Below are positions 1-11,250 of a DNA stretch of 64,000 nt, one piece after another. Position 1 is the stretch's first letter, and each line of letters opens with the position of its first letter. The notes under the pieces are model-generated. The model searched no databases. It was not told the DNA's origin and saw nothing but the letters and a program-made list of their open reading frames with translations. A program made the position numbers and the translations under genes. The DNA comes from Vitis vinifera (taxonomy: Eukaryota; Streptophyta; Magnoliopsida; Vitales; Vitaceae). The stretch is taken from contig NC_081807.1 in NCBI RefSeq assembly GCF_030704535.1, positions 1,839,001 through 1,903,000 on the forward strand, given 5' to 3'.

Positions 1-63
1 GTGCTGAGCCCTAGGAGGAGAATGAAGCTAGGGTTTGTAGAGAGATTTAAAGAGAATACTTAC

Positions 64-267
64 CTCAGAGCTCTCCAACTCTCCGACAACGACGGTGAGG
101 AAGAATTGGCCGAAGAAGAAAAATCCTCTCGAGGCTAAAGACGATGTGTAGGGTCGAGTTTGGAGCACTAGGGCAAACAGACTGGGAAATTGGGCGTCAC
201 ATGATTTAAAGCGTGTGGGCTCTCGGGTTGGTGGTTGGTGCGGTGCGGAGCCCCGGGTTTGACACAC
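64..267 (-). other. possible first exon of a gene running off the left edge
   Basis: Read on the minus strand, this GC-richer stretch ends in a strong donor (CTCTGAG then GTAAGT, exon end near 64) and is followed leftward by intron-like sequence. An open frame of about 60 codons crosses it (ending GELESSE at the donor), but no family is recognised, so it may be 5' leader and not coding. A TGGGCT site II-like hexamer at 216-221 fits a promoter or 5' end. Only the first exon would lie in the window. It could also be chance. Confidence 0.3.
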
Positions 268-1257
268 ACTGCTGGCGGATCTTTTATTTTTACCCTGGGA
301 TATTTTTATTATAATTAATCCCTGTTACTAAAAACACATTCAATTTGAAAGTAGCATAAAATGTAATAGAAAAATGATTCTATTTTTCAAAAATTAAGTT
401 AAAAACAAAAAAAAACACACACACACACCTTAATCCTTTTTTCAAATTGTGTATGAAACCGAAAAACATATTTCATTTCTTCGTATTCGAGCAAAATTCT
501 TACTCAACACATTTAATAATTTTTTGATAAAAAATTGGGTTTTAATAACTTAATATATTTTAATTATTTTTATTTATTTTTTAATGACAATTTTTTTAAA
601 ATAATTATACAATTGTAAAGTATTATCGAAAAGAAAACATTCAAGATAAAAATTATCATTAAGAGTAGGTATTTGAAAACCCGGATCATTGTAATTAACT
701 GAAATAATGTATACTTATACAAATATAAAGAATAATTGAAAATAAAACACCCGACATCAAAAATTATTGTCAAGAACAAGTACTTGAAAACTAGATTGCC
801 CTAAGAAGCTTGAAACAGAACTTGATCATATTTTTCCCCAGTATGTAACATTATTTTCATGAGAAAACCTGAAAAATATCTGCAGTTTGACACACAGTTT
901 CAGGTCAAAGAGATCTTCAGCACTGGGATCTGATTAAACCTTGTTTCTGATGAAGGAATTATTATAGTTTCAGTTCAGTTGGAGCTTCACTCCCAGCAAA
1001 GAGGCCAAATGAGAGATATATTGGTTCAAGAATCTAGTCTACATAAAGGAATCAATAAATATTATGCAGAAACATCGGAAAATTTCTGCAATTTTTTAAA
1101 ATTACAGGGCATGCTTATGTAGTCCACATCTGAATCAGAAAAATGTGATGGTTTCATCTGATGAAGGGCACACAGCTGCCCAAATCTAGGGACTCCCCAG
1201 TATTATTGGTAGCACAGAGTTGGATATTTGGCTAGAAAACAAGGGTTGTCATGTCTA
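268..1257. other. AT-rich spacer and 3' flank of the IF3 gene
   Basis: There is no coding signal. A short AC run lies near 416-427. The right part, roughly 950-1257, is less AT-rich and probably holds the 3' UTR of the leftward IF3 gene, whose stop codon is at 1258-1260. Confidence 0.5.
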
Positions 1258-4200
1258 TCATCTTTGCACCTTTGCTTCACTTTCAGAAGTCCTGCTTGGG
1301 ATGACTTTTGAGCCCTCTCTACTGAACATTCCCCATCCTCCTTGTCCATCCTGATTGACACCTCCTCTCTGGCTGCCATCGGATTTTGATGGGAAGTTCG
1401 CATTGAAGACGCCTCCCGCACTGGGATTTCTTGCAGATTCAGATGGGTTTCCTTCTTTGTTCCTGTTAACTTCTGATGCCATGCCTTGTTTCCCAGGAGC
1501 AGTAGCTTTTGAAGCACTGAAAATCCCGTAACTTGATGTCGGGGAGCTTGGAGGCACAGGATGAGACTGTTCTGGCTTGGGACCATCATTTGTGGGAGGC
1601 TTCGAGTTTCTGGATACAGAAGTATCAGCTGGAACTTGCTTAGTTCCCCCTGTTGAGGGCACGAAATTTAAATCAGACCATGACTGCTTTCCTTGATTTG
1701 GTAACCGAGGTTCTGACCTTGCTGAGTTTGCAGATGGATCTAGCTTCCCAGGAGCTTCAGCTTTTAGGGCACTAAAGTCCCCGTAACTAGGTCGTGGAGA
1801 GCTAGGAGGCCGAGATGGTTCTTGCATGGGAATCTCATGCAGTGGAAGCTTCAAGTTTCTGAACACAGAAGCATCAGTTCCATCCTGCCTTGTTCTTCCT
1901 GTTGAAGGTGAGGAATTCGTATCAGATCGTGCTTGCTTTCCTTGGTTTAGAAACTGGGGTCCTAACCTCAGTGAGTTTGTTGCACCCGGGCCCTTATTAT
2001 CCATGGATGTTGTTGGCATAAACCTGTTCCTTGGTTCACTTTTTCTGTACCTATTCAGAGTTTCAGGTGGAGGCTCAGTTAGGGAGGATGGAACCGAGTT
2101 CGTTCTGGTAGAATCAAGGACTGGTCTGGGGCCATGCATAATGTCAGAGAGATTAATATTTTCAAGAGAGGAGGATGTTTCTAGCTTAGCATTCGTTTGT
2201 TTATCAGTAGAATTTGAAGGGTTTGCATCATTGGTAAAATCAAATACTTTGTCAAAGTCATCATTCGCATCAAAAACTGACCAAGTAGCTTTGTTATCTT
2301 CAAGATTTTTATCTGCCATTCTCATAGAAGGGGATATAGGTGTGTCTGCTTCATCAGAAAGGACCTCATCCTCATTTTCCAGATCAGATTCTGCCGTGTC
2401 TGATTCTACTTCAAGCTGTATGGGGCTTTCAACATGACTAGAAGGATTAATGGTTGGGCTGATGGTTGGGGACATAGTAGCAGCCTCAGAGCTTGTAACA
2501 CCAACAACCTTGGAAGCCTTTTTTCCAGAGCCTTTCTTTGATGGACCAAACTTGATATGCCTAACTATTACATATGCCTGTCTTTTCTCTACCCTTGGTC
2601 CACTTTCCACAAAACAAACATCTTCAATCTGTGAAAAGTTGTTAATGGCAATGAATGAGAAAAGGAGACAACAAGTAATTACGAATGACCAGGACAAAGA
2701 AATATGAGAAAAATCAAGTTATGGCCTTACCAAACTAGACAGACGAGTTAACAATCCCCCCAAGTCTTGATCTTCAGTACCCATGGCCATACACTATTTA
2801 AGAATAGAAGATAAAACAGTTAATTTTGGTATCCTCGTTGAAATATAATAAAGGATACACAAACAAACCACACACGCAAGATAAGAAGCAAAGAGCATAA
2901 GAGAACTTATAAAAATCAGGTTTGTCTGCTTATGCAAGTGTGGACAAATGAATCTCCCTTCTCAGAAAGTAAAGAACCATAAATAAAATTAAACATAAGA
3001 CACACAAGCAAAACCAAATCTGGAAGGCATGTTAGAAAGTTACTCATGCATAACTAATTTACAGTTCCCACAATCTTGAGAAACAATTAGATAATCTGCA
3101 CTTGCTTTAGCATTCACCCATGGATACTAACATGAGCCCTTGGCATACTCACAATTTACCATTGTAGGATTCGTGCTTTTGCATCTTCTGGCCAAGTATT
3201 TCTGAAATATACATACATGGACAAAATGTCTGTGATATACGGAGCTCAGATTCTAAAATTAGAGAAAAACCAGCACAAAATTTAGCTTTATTATTTTTTA
3301 TCAGATGCAAAATTTAGTTTTGTTTTTTTTTTATCAGATGCAAAATTTAGTTTTTTTTTTTTTTTATCAGATACAAAATTTAGTTTTATGCCAAATAGAA
3401 TATCACCCCTGGAAATTCAATATGCACCCATCAACCAGAAAATATATAAATCTCAACTAGGAATATGTCCAAGCCAATTTCTCATCTGCTCTGTTTCTTT
3501 CTTATGTTTCTTTTTTCTGCAGTATCCTTGGCCTTTGTGTTTTTCTCTCTTTCTCTGGGAGCTGCAGGTATACTTTCCATGTACATAGCTCATGCCCCTT
3601 TTGCTGGCTCTTGGTATTAATTGAATTTAATAAATGGAATTAAGTCATTTAAAACTAGCATTTCTCAATGCATTTTTTTGCTTATCAAGAAAAATAAATA
3701 AATATTCAAAGTATCTGGCAATCAATTAGGGGAAAGAATACAATATGGGTGCAAGGCTCAAGGTTGGCTCTTTTCCACAATACCAAAAGCACACTTAAAT
3801 TGTGGCATTAAAAAAATAGAGTTCCAAGCTTTTTCTTTCTTTCTACATCAAAAGAATATCAACATACAGGTTAGGTACGCATACAATAATCAGCCAACGT
3901 AGACAATAGGAAAACATTAATCAGAGCATTCCTGGAGGCTGATGAAAGTACCTTCACTCGATAACCACGATCCATCAGTCTCTTAACCATATCAGCTTTC
4001 ATCTTAAGGTCTTTTGCTTCCTGAAAACAAAAGTAGATGTGATTTAACATCCTTTTCCCCGATTAGGAAAACATCATTTGTTTATAATTGGAATACCATT
4101 AGTGAATGTAAATTCTATACTTCTCCCCAATCCTCCTGCCCCCATCAAAAAATAAAAGATGAAATTATCACCAGAAAGAGACATTCATACAAAAAGAAAC

Positions 4201-7200
4201 AACTCTAAGCAGATGGCTACCATCAGAAAGAATGCATAACAAGGGCATCAATTCCACTATAGAATTGCAAGAATTTAATTTTACCCTCTTGACAAGAAAT
4301 TTATGTGATTTATATGAAAAATCAAAAACAATAAAAAGATGGAGCCTACAGTGATCTGTGACCCACTGATTAATGATATAACTTAGTGACATGAAATGAC
4401 CTAAAAATTTAACCCATACAGTCATCAAAGTGTCTAGGTCTTTACAACTACTAGTCAAGATATGAAACCAATCACACTAGATATTGTAATCATACATCTA
4501 AATAACTAATTCAGGACATGTATTACTTGATGTAATAAAATAATAGTTATACATTCCAGTTATTTTTCTCAGATTTCCGAAATGGACCATTGGGTAGTGT
4601 GGTTGGTGGTAACATAGCATCCTGACTATCAGCAGAAACGTAGGGTGGTGGAATGGATGTAAATTAGGGTCAGGGAAAGAGGTCAAGAAGAGGAGTTCAA
4701 GAAACAGGTCAGTGACTAGAAACTTGTGGGTATTTATATTGATAGGCACTAATATTTTGAGTCTTCAATGTATACCCAAGTCTTTCAAGGCATTTGATCT
4801 ACATGCTGTAAGAAAAGTTCATGAGCTTCATGAGCAACATGCCTATTGGATAAAGGAATACTGATAAATACAGCTAATTTACCTATTGGATAAATGACTC
4901 AAGAGTCAAATGCATTTGATCATTCCAGTAATTTTACAATGTAAGTAGAAAGAAACCACTGGACAAATGGATCCCCAAGAGAATTTGGCCAGCAATACAG
5001 ATAAAATAGAAAGATTTCTCACTAGGTTAGCAACGAAGAAAACAGGCTATCATGTGAATTGAACTGTCCTCTTGTGATTCATTAGTACAGAAATTGACAA
5101 CACTGTTTCAGCTATAAAGGCATATGAGGAAGAAAAATCATGACTGACATTCCTGACGTGAACTGCAAGCTAAACAACACCCTTCTTCATAGAAAGCGCT
5201 CTGGAATTGATTTGATGGTCAAGAAAACTAGCATATGGTTTTGAAAAGACGCCTCTAGTCTACCAGTTTTAAGGTTCCCATGTCACATCTACCATATGCA
5301 TGCCCTGATGACCATTTCAGATCAGCAAATTATTTTGTCCCAAAAAATTTGAGGTTGATGCTGCTCCAGAAATCAAGAATAAAGACTCACTATCCAAAAG
5401 TTTCAGGAAGAATCAATAAAGTGATATGAAGAAAATAAGAAAAGTATTAGAGAAAGAACTTACAGTTTTCCCAGAAAATCGAACTTCCTTGCAATCTCCT
5501 TTCCGTAAAGTCAACTCAGACTGCATAAAAGTAAAACAAATAAAATATAATCAGCATGGCATGGAAAATAAACTTCTAATAAAGCATGCCTCCTCAAGGT
5601 ATGAAATTAACCACAAGAATTTTTAAATTTACCGTTGGTACAAAAATAGACTATTTACATCTTATCCTATAGGATTGTAAAAGAAAAGTAGGAATTTAAG
5701 AATCTTAGACTAACTACCTAGTATATACTAAAGGTTGCATTCTTTGAAAGAGTTCCTGGGGCTAGCTTGAAAATCCCTATGGTGATGACTGCCTTCCTTG
5801 TTCTTCTCTTCTTTTCAAGATCTTCTTCTACTTCCCTTTGTTAATATTCCTCTTTCTCTATACTATTTTGTTTCTTCTCTCTTTTTCTATTTCATTACTT
5901 CAATGTTTAATTGTTCAAAAGCTTTTTATTTTTTATTTTTTTGAGTAAAGCAACAGTGGATTGTAAACAAAAAGCCCCAAAATTAATTGTTAAGAAGCTT
6001 GAACAACTTTATTGACCAACTTGCCATATATTACTCAACCCTTAGTAACTTCTCACTGCGATGCCATTGAGATTTATCTCTATTTTACCCAAATCATTCC
6101 ACTTTAGTTTTTTCCCAAAACCTGCTTCACCAGCTAAGATCATATCCTCTTTATACTATTATTATTCACATCACAGGGAATTTTTAGCCTATCACATAAA
6201 CCAGCCCATATTCTTCCATTCCCTTCACATCATTTTTTTTTTCACTTTTTTTCTTCTTTTTTATCAGAAACCCTTGACATTATTTTGCCATTCTTTCATT
6301 TTCACAATTATGGCATCATATTTAAGGAGTGATTTGATTTATTTCTTTTATTGTGGATTGATCAAACTCCAAAAGATAATTTTTGCTTCAAATCAAATTT
6401 TCTGCATAAAATCACTTGTGAAAGTATGATTATTTTACTGTTTGGGGATGATGAAATGCTTAATTGACTGATAGTTCATTCACGTAGAGTTCTCCAATGC
6501 ACACTAGGACATTAGTTACCCCTCTGTTGCATTACACATACCAGGTTAATATATTGCGTGCAATGGGTGACTGATTTTTTTAAATTTAGCCATAAATTCA
6601 TATTATGTATGTCCATTCAATATATTTTCTTTCCTATCATCAACCACACAACTCACAGGATCATCTATTAGCTAGAAAAGCATCATTGTGTGATGAATAA
6701 ATCAACTTCTTATTTACCACATCATAGCCACATAAGATGGAGAAATTCTAAATGCACTACTTTGACAATCTTACTTGTACTCTACAAGAAGCAAGAAACA
6801 TACCCAATGTTTTAAAAGGCTAAAGGTAGTCTTGAGGCGTTTTGCCTATATGAGGTGAGGCATAAGCCTCAACTAAAATAAATAAATAATAATAATTATC
6901 AAAAAATAAAAAAAGAAATACTCATAGTCACAAAAAAATTAAATAATAAAAAAAAAAACATAAACTTCATAATGATAAAATTAATTATTTTTCTTTGTTA
7001 ACAGTTCTAATTTAGTTCTTTTTTTTCTCATAAAATTTGGCTCTCTCACATGGTTTTATCTAATTGTTTTCAACCTTCCAAGGAATATAATCATATCCAA
7101 TTGCTATATTATCCTCTCCATTGGTGTTAATATCTGTCCATCCTTCTTCTTTGTTCACAAATTGTAGTGGTATCATTTTCTATTTATCTATCAATAATTA

Positions 7201-9556
7201 GATTATATATGAGATCAGCCACTAAGAGTCTAAGACAGTCATCAATTCCCTGATTCTCTCAATCTCTCTTTTTCCTTTTCATTTAAAAGGTTAATTGAAA
7301 GTCAACTAAGCCCTTATTTTGTAAAAGGTTTAACCAAGGAGGGACCCAATACTAAACTCATGAAATCAATATCCAAAGTCCACAAACGCATAGATGATAG
7401 AACCCATTAAAACTCATTTAAAATTGATACTTAAGTCTCTTATAAAATATACACCAAAAGCCCATAAAGGCCAAAAATCCTTTGAGTATTTGAGGCTTAT
7501 GCCTCAACAGCCTTGAAGCTACAGCCTTGAAGCTACAGCCTCAAAGCCATAAGCCTCGATAGGGTGAGGCTATAACCTCAAGGCTAATTTGTAGAGTCTC
7601 ACCTTAAGGAGAGCCAAGGCATAAGCCTCAATAGCCTTTTAAAGCACAGAACATAACAACAATCAAGAAACTCAATTACAGAGATTAATATGAATAATCT
7701 ACTAGCAACATGAACAACAATATCAAAGTAATTACTCACATCTGAAACATTTGATTTGTTGATTTCATTCAAACAAAATTGAAGACAAGTATAAAAACAC
7801 AAAATGACCAACCTTGCTTTTTGTACGGTCCTTTTCCTTTATTTGCTGTTTGTACTTTTCTCTATGGAAGTCCATGATTTTACAAACAGGTGGATCAGCC
7901 TTTCGTTGAACCTGTAAAAAGCATAAAACAAGAGAAATTTATCAAGCCACTATACAGGAATTCAGCTGAAGAAATAAAGTAGACAAAACAGAAAAGATTA
8001 TCTTAAAGAATATATCCAGAAAATTTGCATCAGAAGACAAAAAAAAAAGTGAAAAGAACAAAGGCTAATTATCTAAGGAGCCCAAAGTTCTAACAGCTCC
8101 ACTTTTTTTATTCTAGACTATATTAGGGAACTTCTAGGAATTTTTAATAAAAAAAAATTGCTACATTTTTTGTTCTTTTTTTTTTTTTTTTTGATAGATA
8201 AACCCACAGAAGATATATTAGAAAAAGGGTGCTTAAACGGCAACCCGAAGCATACAGGGAATATACAAGAGTCACCACAAGACAAAGGACAAAAAGGCAA
8301 ACACTCACCAACCCTCAACAAGAATCCAACCAATCAACAAAGTTAATTAAAGAAAGGGGTCCTACTTCTAAACAAGACTTAGCCCAAGAGAAGAGATTAC
8401 AAACAAAAGACTTTTTCATTCTTTGAATCGAATTTTGTTCATAAAACCAACAATGATAACTTTTACAGTTATACTAAAGAAAAGCGAGAAAATTATAAGG
8501 AATTAAATTATATATATATAAAAAAAAAAGGGATCCATTTAAAACAACCTCAGCCCCCCTTCCCCAACACCATCCTGCAAACCAAAACCAGCCAAAACTT
8601 AATCTTGTTGAATGCTAGAACCATTCCCTTAAAAATAGAGATATGGAATGACTTCCACACTAGTGCAGATCAATAAACCCATAAGTCAAGCAAATCTGCA
8701 TAGGCCAAACTTTACAGCTTTCTCAAGTCACCATCTATTGCATAACAATCCAATTACACCCCATGGTAGTGATAAAATATTTTAAAGGAAATTAGAACAA
8801 AGTAAATGATTTAAAAGCAAAAATACAAAACCAAAAGAGAACAACACAGTAAGAAGGAAGGTGGATAACAACAAGTACAACTAAGTGCCCGGAAGCTCAA
8901 ATCTTATCTGGAAGTAACAGGACTCTATTTTTGCTTCAGAATTTTATCTTGGCAATTATAATGTTGACGATTTCTCATAATAACTAATATGGCTATGAAA
9001 TTGAAACAGCTTACCTCAACTAAATCAAGCTTGAGTTTCCTTGCTCGCTCCAGTGCTACCATCCTTGAGACAATCTCATGCCCTGCAACACATAAATTTT
9101 TTTTAAAAATGGCCTTCTAAAAATCTAATGCAAACTTAAATCATCAAAAAGACATTTGAATATCTTCTTCCCAAACTTTGCTAATATCCAACACAAAGTC
9201 TATATGCATCTCATTATTCCCTAAATCACATCACATAGGAATCAGTTCAAATCTTTACCCCATCTGTTTAATCCATTTAACTGAGACTAAAAACTCAAGG
9301 CAGCTCAATACGATTGGGATACAAGCATTGCTGTGATTAATCAAAAACAAATCATTAAGTCCAAATAACAACTTTTCCGGATCAATGACTGTAAAACATT
9401 ATTGTAACACTCAATTCAAAACCTTTTATATCAGCTTCTTCAAGAGCAATTTCAAATATACATACACAATGCTTTCGAATAAAGCTCAAAATCCTAAGTT
9501 TTAAACAATTCAAGCAATATCACAGCATTGGAATTTCAACGAGTTCAAAAAAAAAA

Positions 9557-9587
<31 letters not shown>

Positions 9588-9989
9588 ATCAAGAGCAAAA
9601 GAAAACACACCATCATCGGTCACAAGCCGAACAAAATCAGCCCTGATTTGGTCATTCATTCGAGGCCCGCTTGCGTCCTTCTCTTCCTGCTTCGGCTTGG
9701 CCTGCGATTCCATCAACAAACCAATGTAACCACAACCAAAAACCCATCAATTTACACATTAAACTCACGTGATTACCTGAACCGGGGCTGCGAAAAACCT
9801 AACATTGTAACAAAAATCGGATGGGTTTCTACGATTAACCCAACATGGATTCTCAAACCCTCGAATTGTTTGACGAGGAGTGTTATTCAGCGAATGAGCA
9901 TGAGGAATTTGGAGGGAACACCGCTTGAATTGGCGTGTTAGGGTTTGCCATTTCAGCTTTGGTTGGTTGATTCTGTGCCAAAACGACAT
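1258..9989 (-). CDS. organellar translation initiation factor IF3, mitochondrial type
   Basis: This is a nuclear gene for bacterial-type IF3, which binds the small ribosomal subunit and checks start-codon choice in organelles. Coding exons (minus): 9777-9989, 9611-9701, 9015-9082, 7813-7911, 5464-5520, 3952-4020, 2731-2793, 1258-2628. All join in phase with GT/AG sites to give 676 aa. Residues 1-71 are basic and Ser/Arg/Asn-rich (start MSFWHRINQ), a likely mitochondrial presequence. The IF3 N-domain follows (VRLVTDDG, LDLVEVQRKADPPVCKIMDF), then the C-domain (KEVRFSGKTEAKDLKMK, GYRVK, ending near RHIKFG). Residues from about 255 to 676 form a long Ser/Pro/Asn-rich disordered tail absent from bacterial IF3 but known in plant IF3-1. 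The start is the first ATG of the presequence exon. Family assignment is firm. Mitochondrial rather than plastid location is inferred from the tail and presequence. Introns of 2-2.3 kb carry transposon remnants. Confidence 0.9.
1483..1950 (-). repeat. duplicated module in the C-terminal tail of IF3
   Basis: The last coding exon carries two diverged copies of a module of roughly 70-75 residues: about residues 447-516 (DNA 1743-1950) and 529-602 (DNA 1483-1702). Shared marks in order are NQGKQ, S-D-N/F, PSTG, a Ser-Arg-N-K-P stretch, PPSSP, SYG-FSA and APGK. The tail is low-complexity and its function is unknown. Confidence 0.7.
3293..3388. repeat. three-copy minisatellite in an IF3 intron
   Basis: Three tandem units share the core TATCAGATGCAAAATTTAGT, each followed by a T run of variable length (unit about 35-42 bp; the last copy has ATAC for ATGC). 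It lies in the intron between the sixth and seventh coding exons and is probably neutral slippage. Confidence 0.75.
6803..7649. mobile_element. fold-back non-autonomous DNA element in an IF3 intron
   Basis: The ends are inverted copies of one another (TTTTAAAAGGCTA at the left; TAGCCTTTTAAAGC at the right). Inside both ends lie GAGGCATAAGCCTCAA-type palindromic motifs, with a small tandem GCCTTGAAGCTACA duplication near 7510-7545. AACATA flanks both sides (6797-6802 and 7650-7655), a possible target duplication. There is no transposase. A hAT-like MITE is the best guess, with boundaries good to a few bases. It sits in the long intron between coding exons 4 and 5. Confidence 0.5.
8168..8420 (-). 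mobile_element. interspersed retroelement-like 3' fragment
   Basis: A run of about 15 T is followed by GATAGATAAA and then less AT-rich DNA. On the minus strand this looks like the A-tailed 3' end of a LINE or SINE. A similar poly-T, GATAGGTAAA and CCAAAGTACAC arrangement recurs at 62207-62300, which supports a dispersed family. No reverse transcriptase reading is visible. It lies in an IF3 intron. Confidence 0.35.
9547..9588. repeat. A-run plus (GA)n microsatellite
   Basis: About 19 A followed by about 11 GA units, in an IF3 intron immediately downstream (minus direction) of coding exon 2. It is likely length-polymorphic. Confidence 0.9.
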
Positions 9990-10031
9990 CGTTTTTCTAG
10001 TTGAAGATGTCGATGTCTAACATTACGAGGA

Positions 10032-10267
10032 AAACCCTAATCGGCCATTGAGGATACCAGCTCGAAGAGAAGCTCTCTGTGATATGGTCTCCGGTGTTGT
10101 CCACTCACACTCAATTATGGTCTATGACGCTCTTAGGCCGTCGATCCGATCGGTGAAGATTATAGGGACTTTGGACGGAAGATTGGGCCGGCCCATGGAC
10201 CTACCTTGTTCAGTCCAAAGGTGATATTTATTGGGAATACGTTGGGCTATGTGTTGAGTTCAGCCCA
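10032..10267 (-). promoter_or_regulatory. IF3 promoter with telo-box and site II elements
   Basis: Upstream of the IF3 start (9989) lie a telo-box (AAACCCTAA, 10032-10040), a perfect 12-bp palindrome TGGGCCGGCCCA (10184-10195) made of two inverted site II hexamers, a further TGGGCT (10243-10248) and AGCCCA (10262-10267). Site II plus telo-box combinations are known from plant nuclear genes for organelle and ribosome functions in dividing cells, which fits IF3. The sites are seen directly; their use is inferred. Confidence 0.65.
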
Positions 10268-10371
10268 AATTGATTTTTACTTATTTTTAAAGGTTTTTCA
10301 TTAATACGAATAAACTTATATTAAAAAACCTAATTTAGGTTCGTTTCAACTTTAAAAAAATATAAGAATAT

Positions 10372-10695
10372 TAGAGTACGTTTGACAAGTGATTCTAAAA
10401 ATCTTTTTAGCCTTTCAAATACTTTAAAGATAAAAAATTTCAAGTATTATAAAAATTATAAATATTTTATAAAATTACTTTCAAACGCACTATAAAAGTG
10501 CGTTTGAAAATGATTTTACAAAAATTTTCTAGCATTTCTTATACTTAAATAATAAAAAATTTCAAGTATTGTAAATATTAAAAGCGTTCCCTGAAATCAC
10601 TATCAAACAAATTCTAAGAGTACTTTTGATAATGATTTTAGAAAGTGTTTATAATTTTTCTAACACTTCTCAAAATCACTACCAAACACACTCTA
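10372..10695. mobile_element. cluster of three about 120-bp MITEs
   Basis: Three consecutive units (about 10372-10495, 10497-10620 and 10618-10695, the last shortened) begin with a GTxCGTTTGA-AATGATTTTA-like end and close with its inverse, AAATCACTATCAAACxxA. The middle keeps AATAAAAAATTTCAAGTATT. Single copies recur at 34058-34179 and 36974-37092. They are too short to code and non-autonomous; the superfamily was not determined. Confidence 0.6.
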
Positions 10696-10890
10696 AAAAT
10701 GTATTTTACAGTGTTTTTACTTGAAATATTTTTAATGAAAATATTTTTTCTATAAATATTTTTAGGAAAATCACCTATCAAATATTTTTCTAGAAAACAT
10801 TATAAGCTTCTTTTCAACATTACAAATTAATTTTCAAAATTTTAAAAATATTTTCTAAATTTTGTCAAATACCTAATCATTTTTAAAAAA

Positions 10891-11200
10891 CACTTTTTAT
10901 ACTAAAAGTACTTCCTAGAATTACTTTTAGATGTACGCTAAATACAATTCTCATTTTTTATTTTTAAAAATTGAAGAAGATGGTAAATTATATATAAATA
11001 CATGAATTCTTTTGTTTCTTTTAGATTTACCTTGAAAATATAATAGCTCTAAAAAATTATTATAAAATAAATATATACTTTTTATATAAAAGTTTCTATA
11101 TTTTATATAAAAAATATTATTATCTTCTATTTTTAAAAAATAATACACTAAAATGTCCAAATAATCATTAACTTAACCAAATTTCAACTCAATATATAAC

Positions 11201-11250
<50 letters not shown>

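Noticed and set aside
1826..2437. 203-codon plus-strand open frame
   Set aside because: It lies antisense to the last exon of IF3; the minus frame fits a known protein and the plus frame shows no domain.
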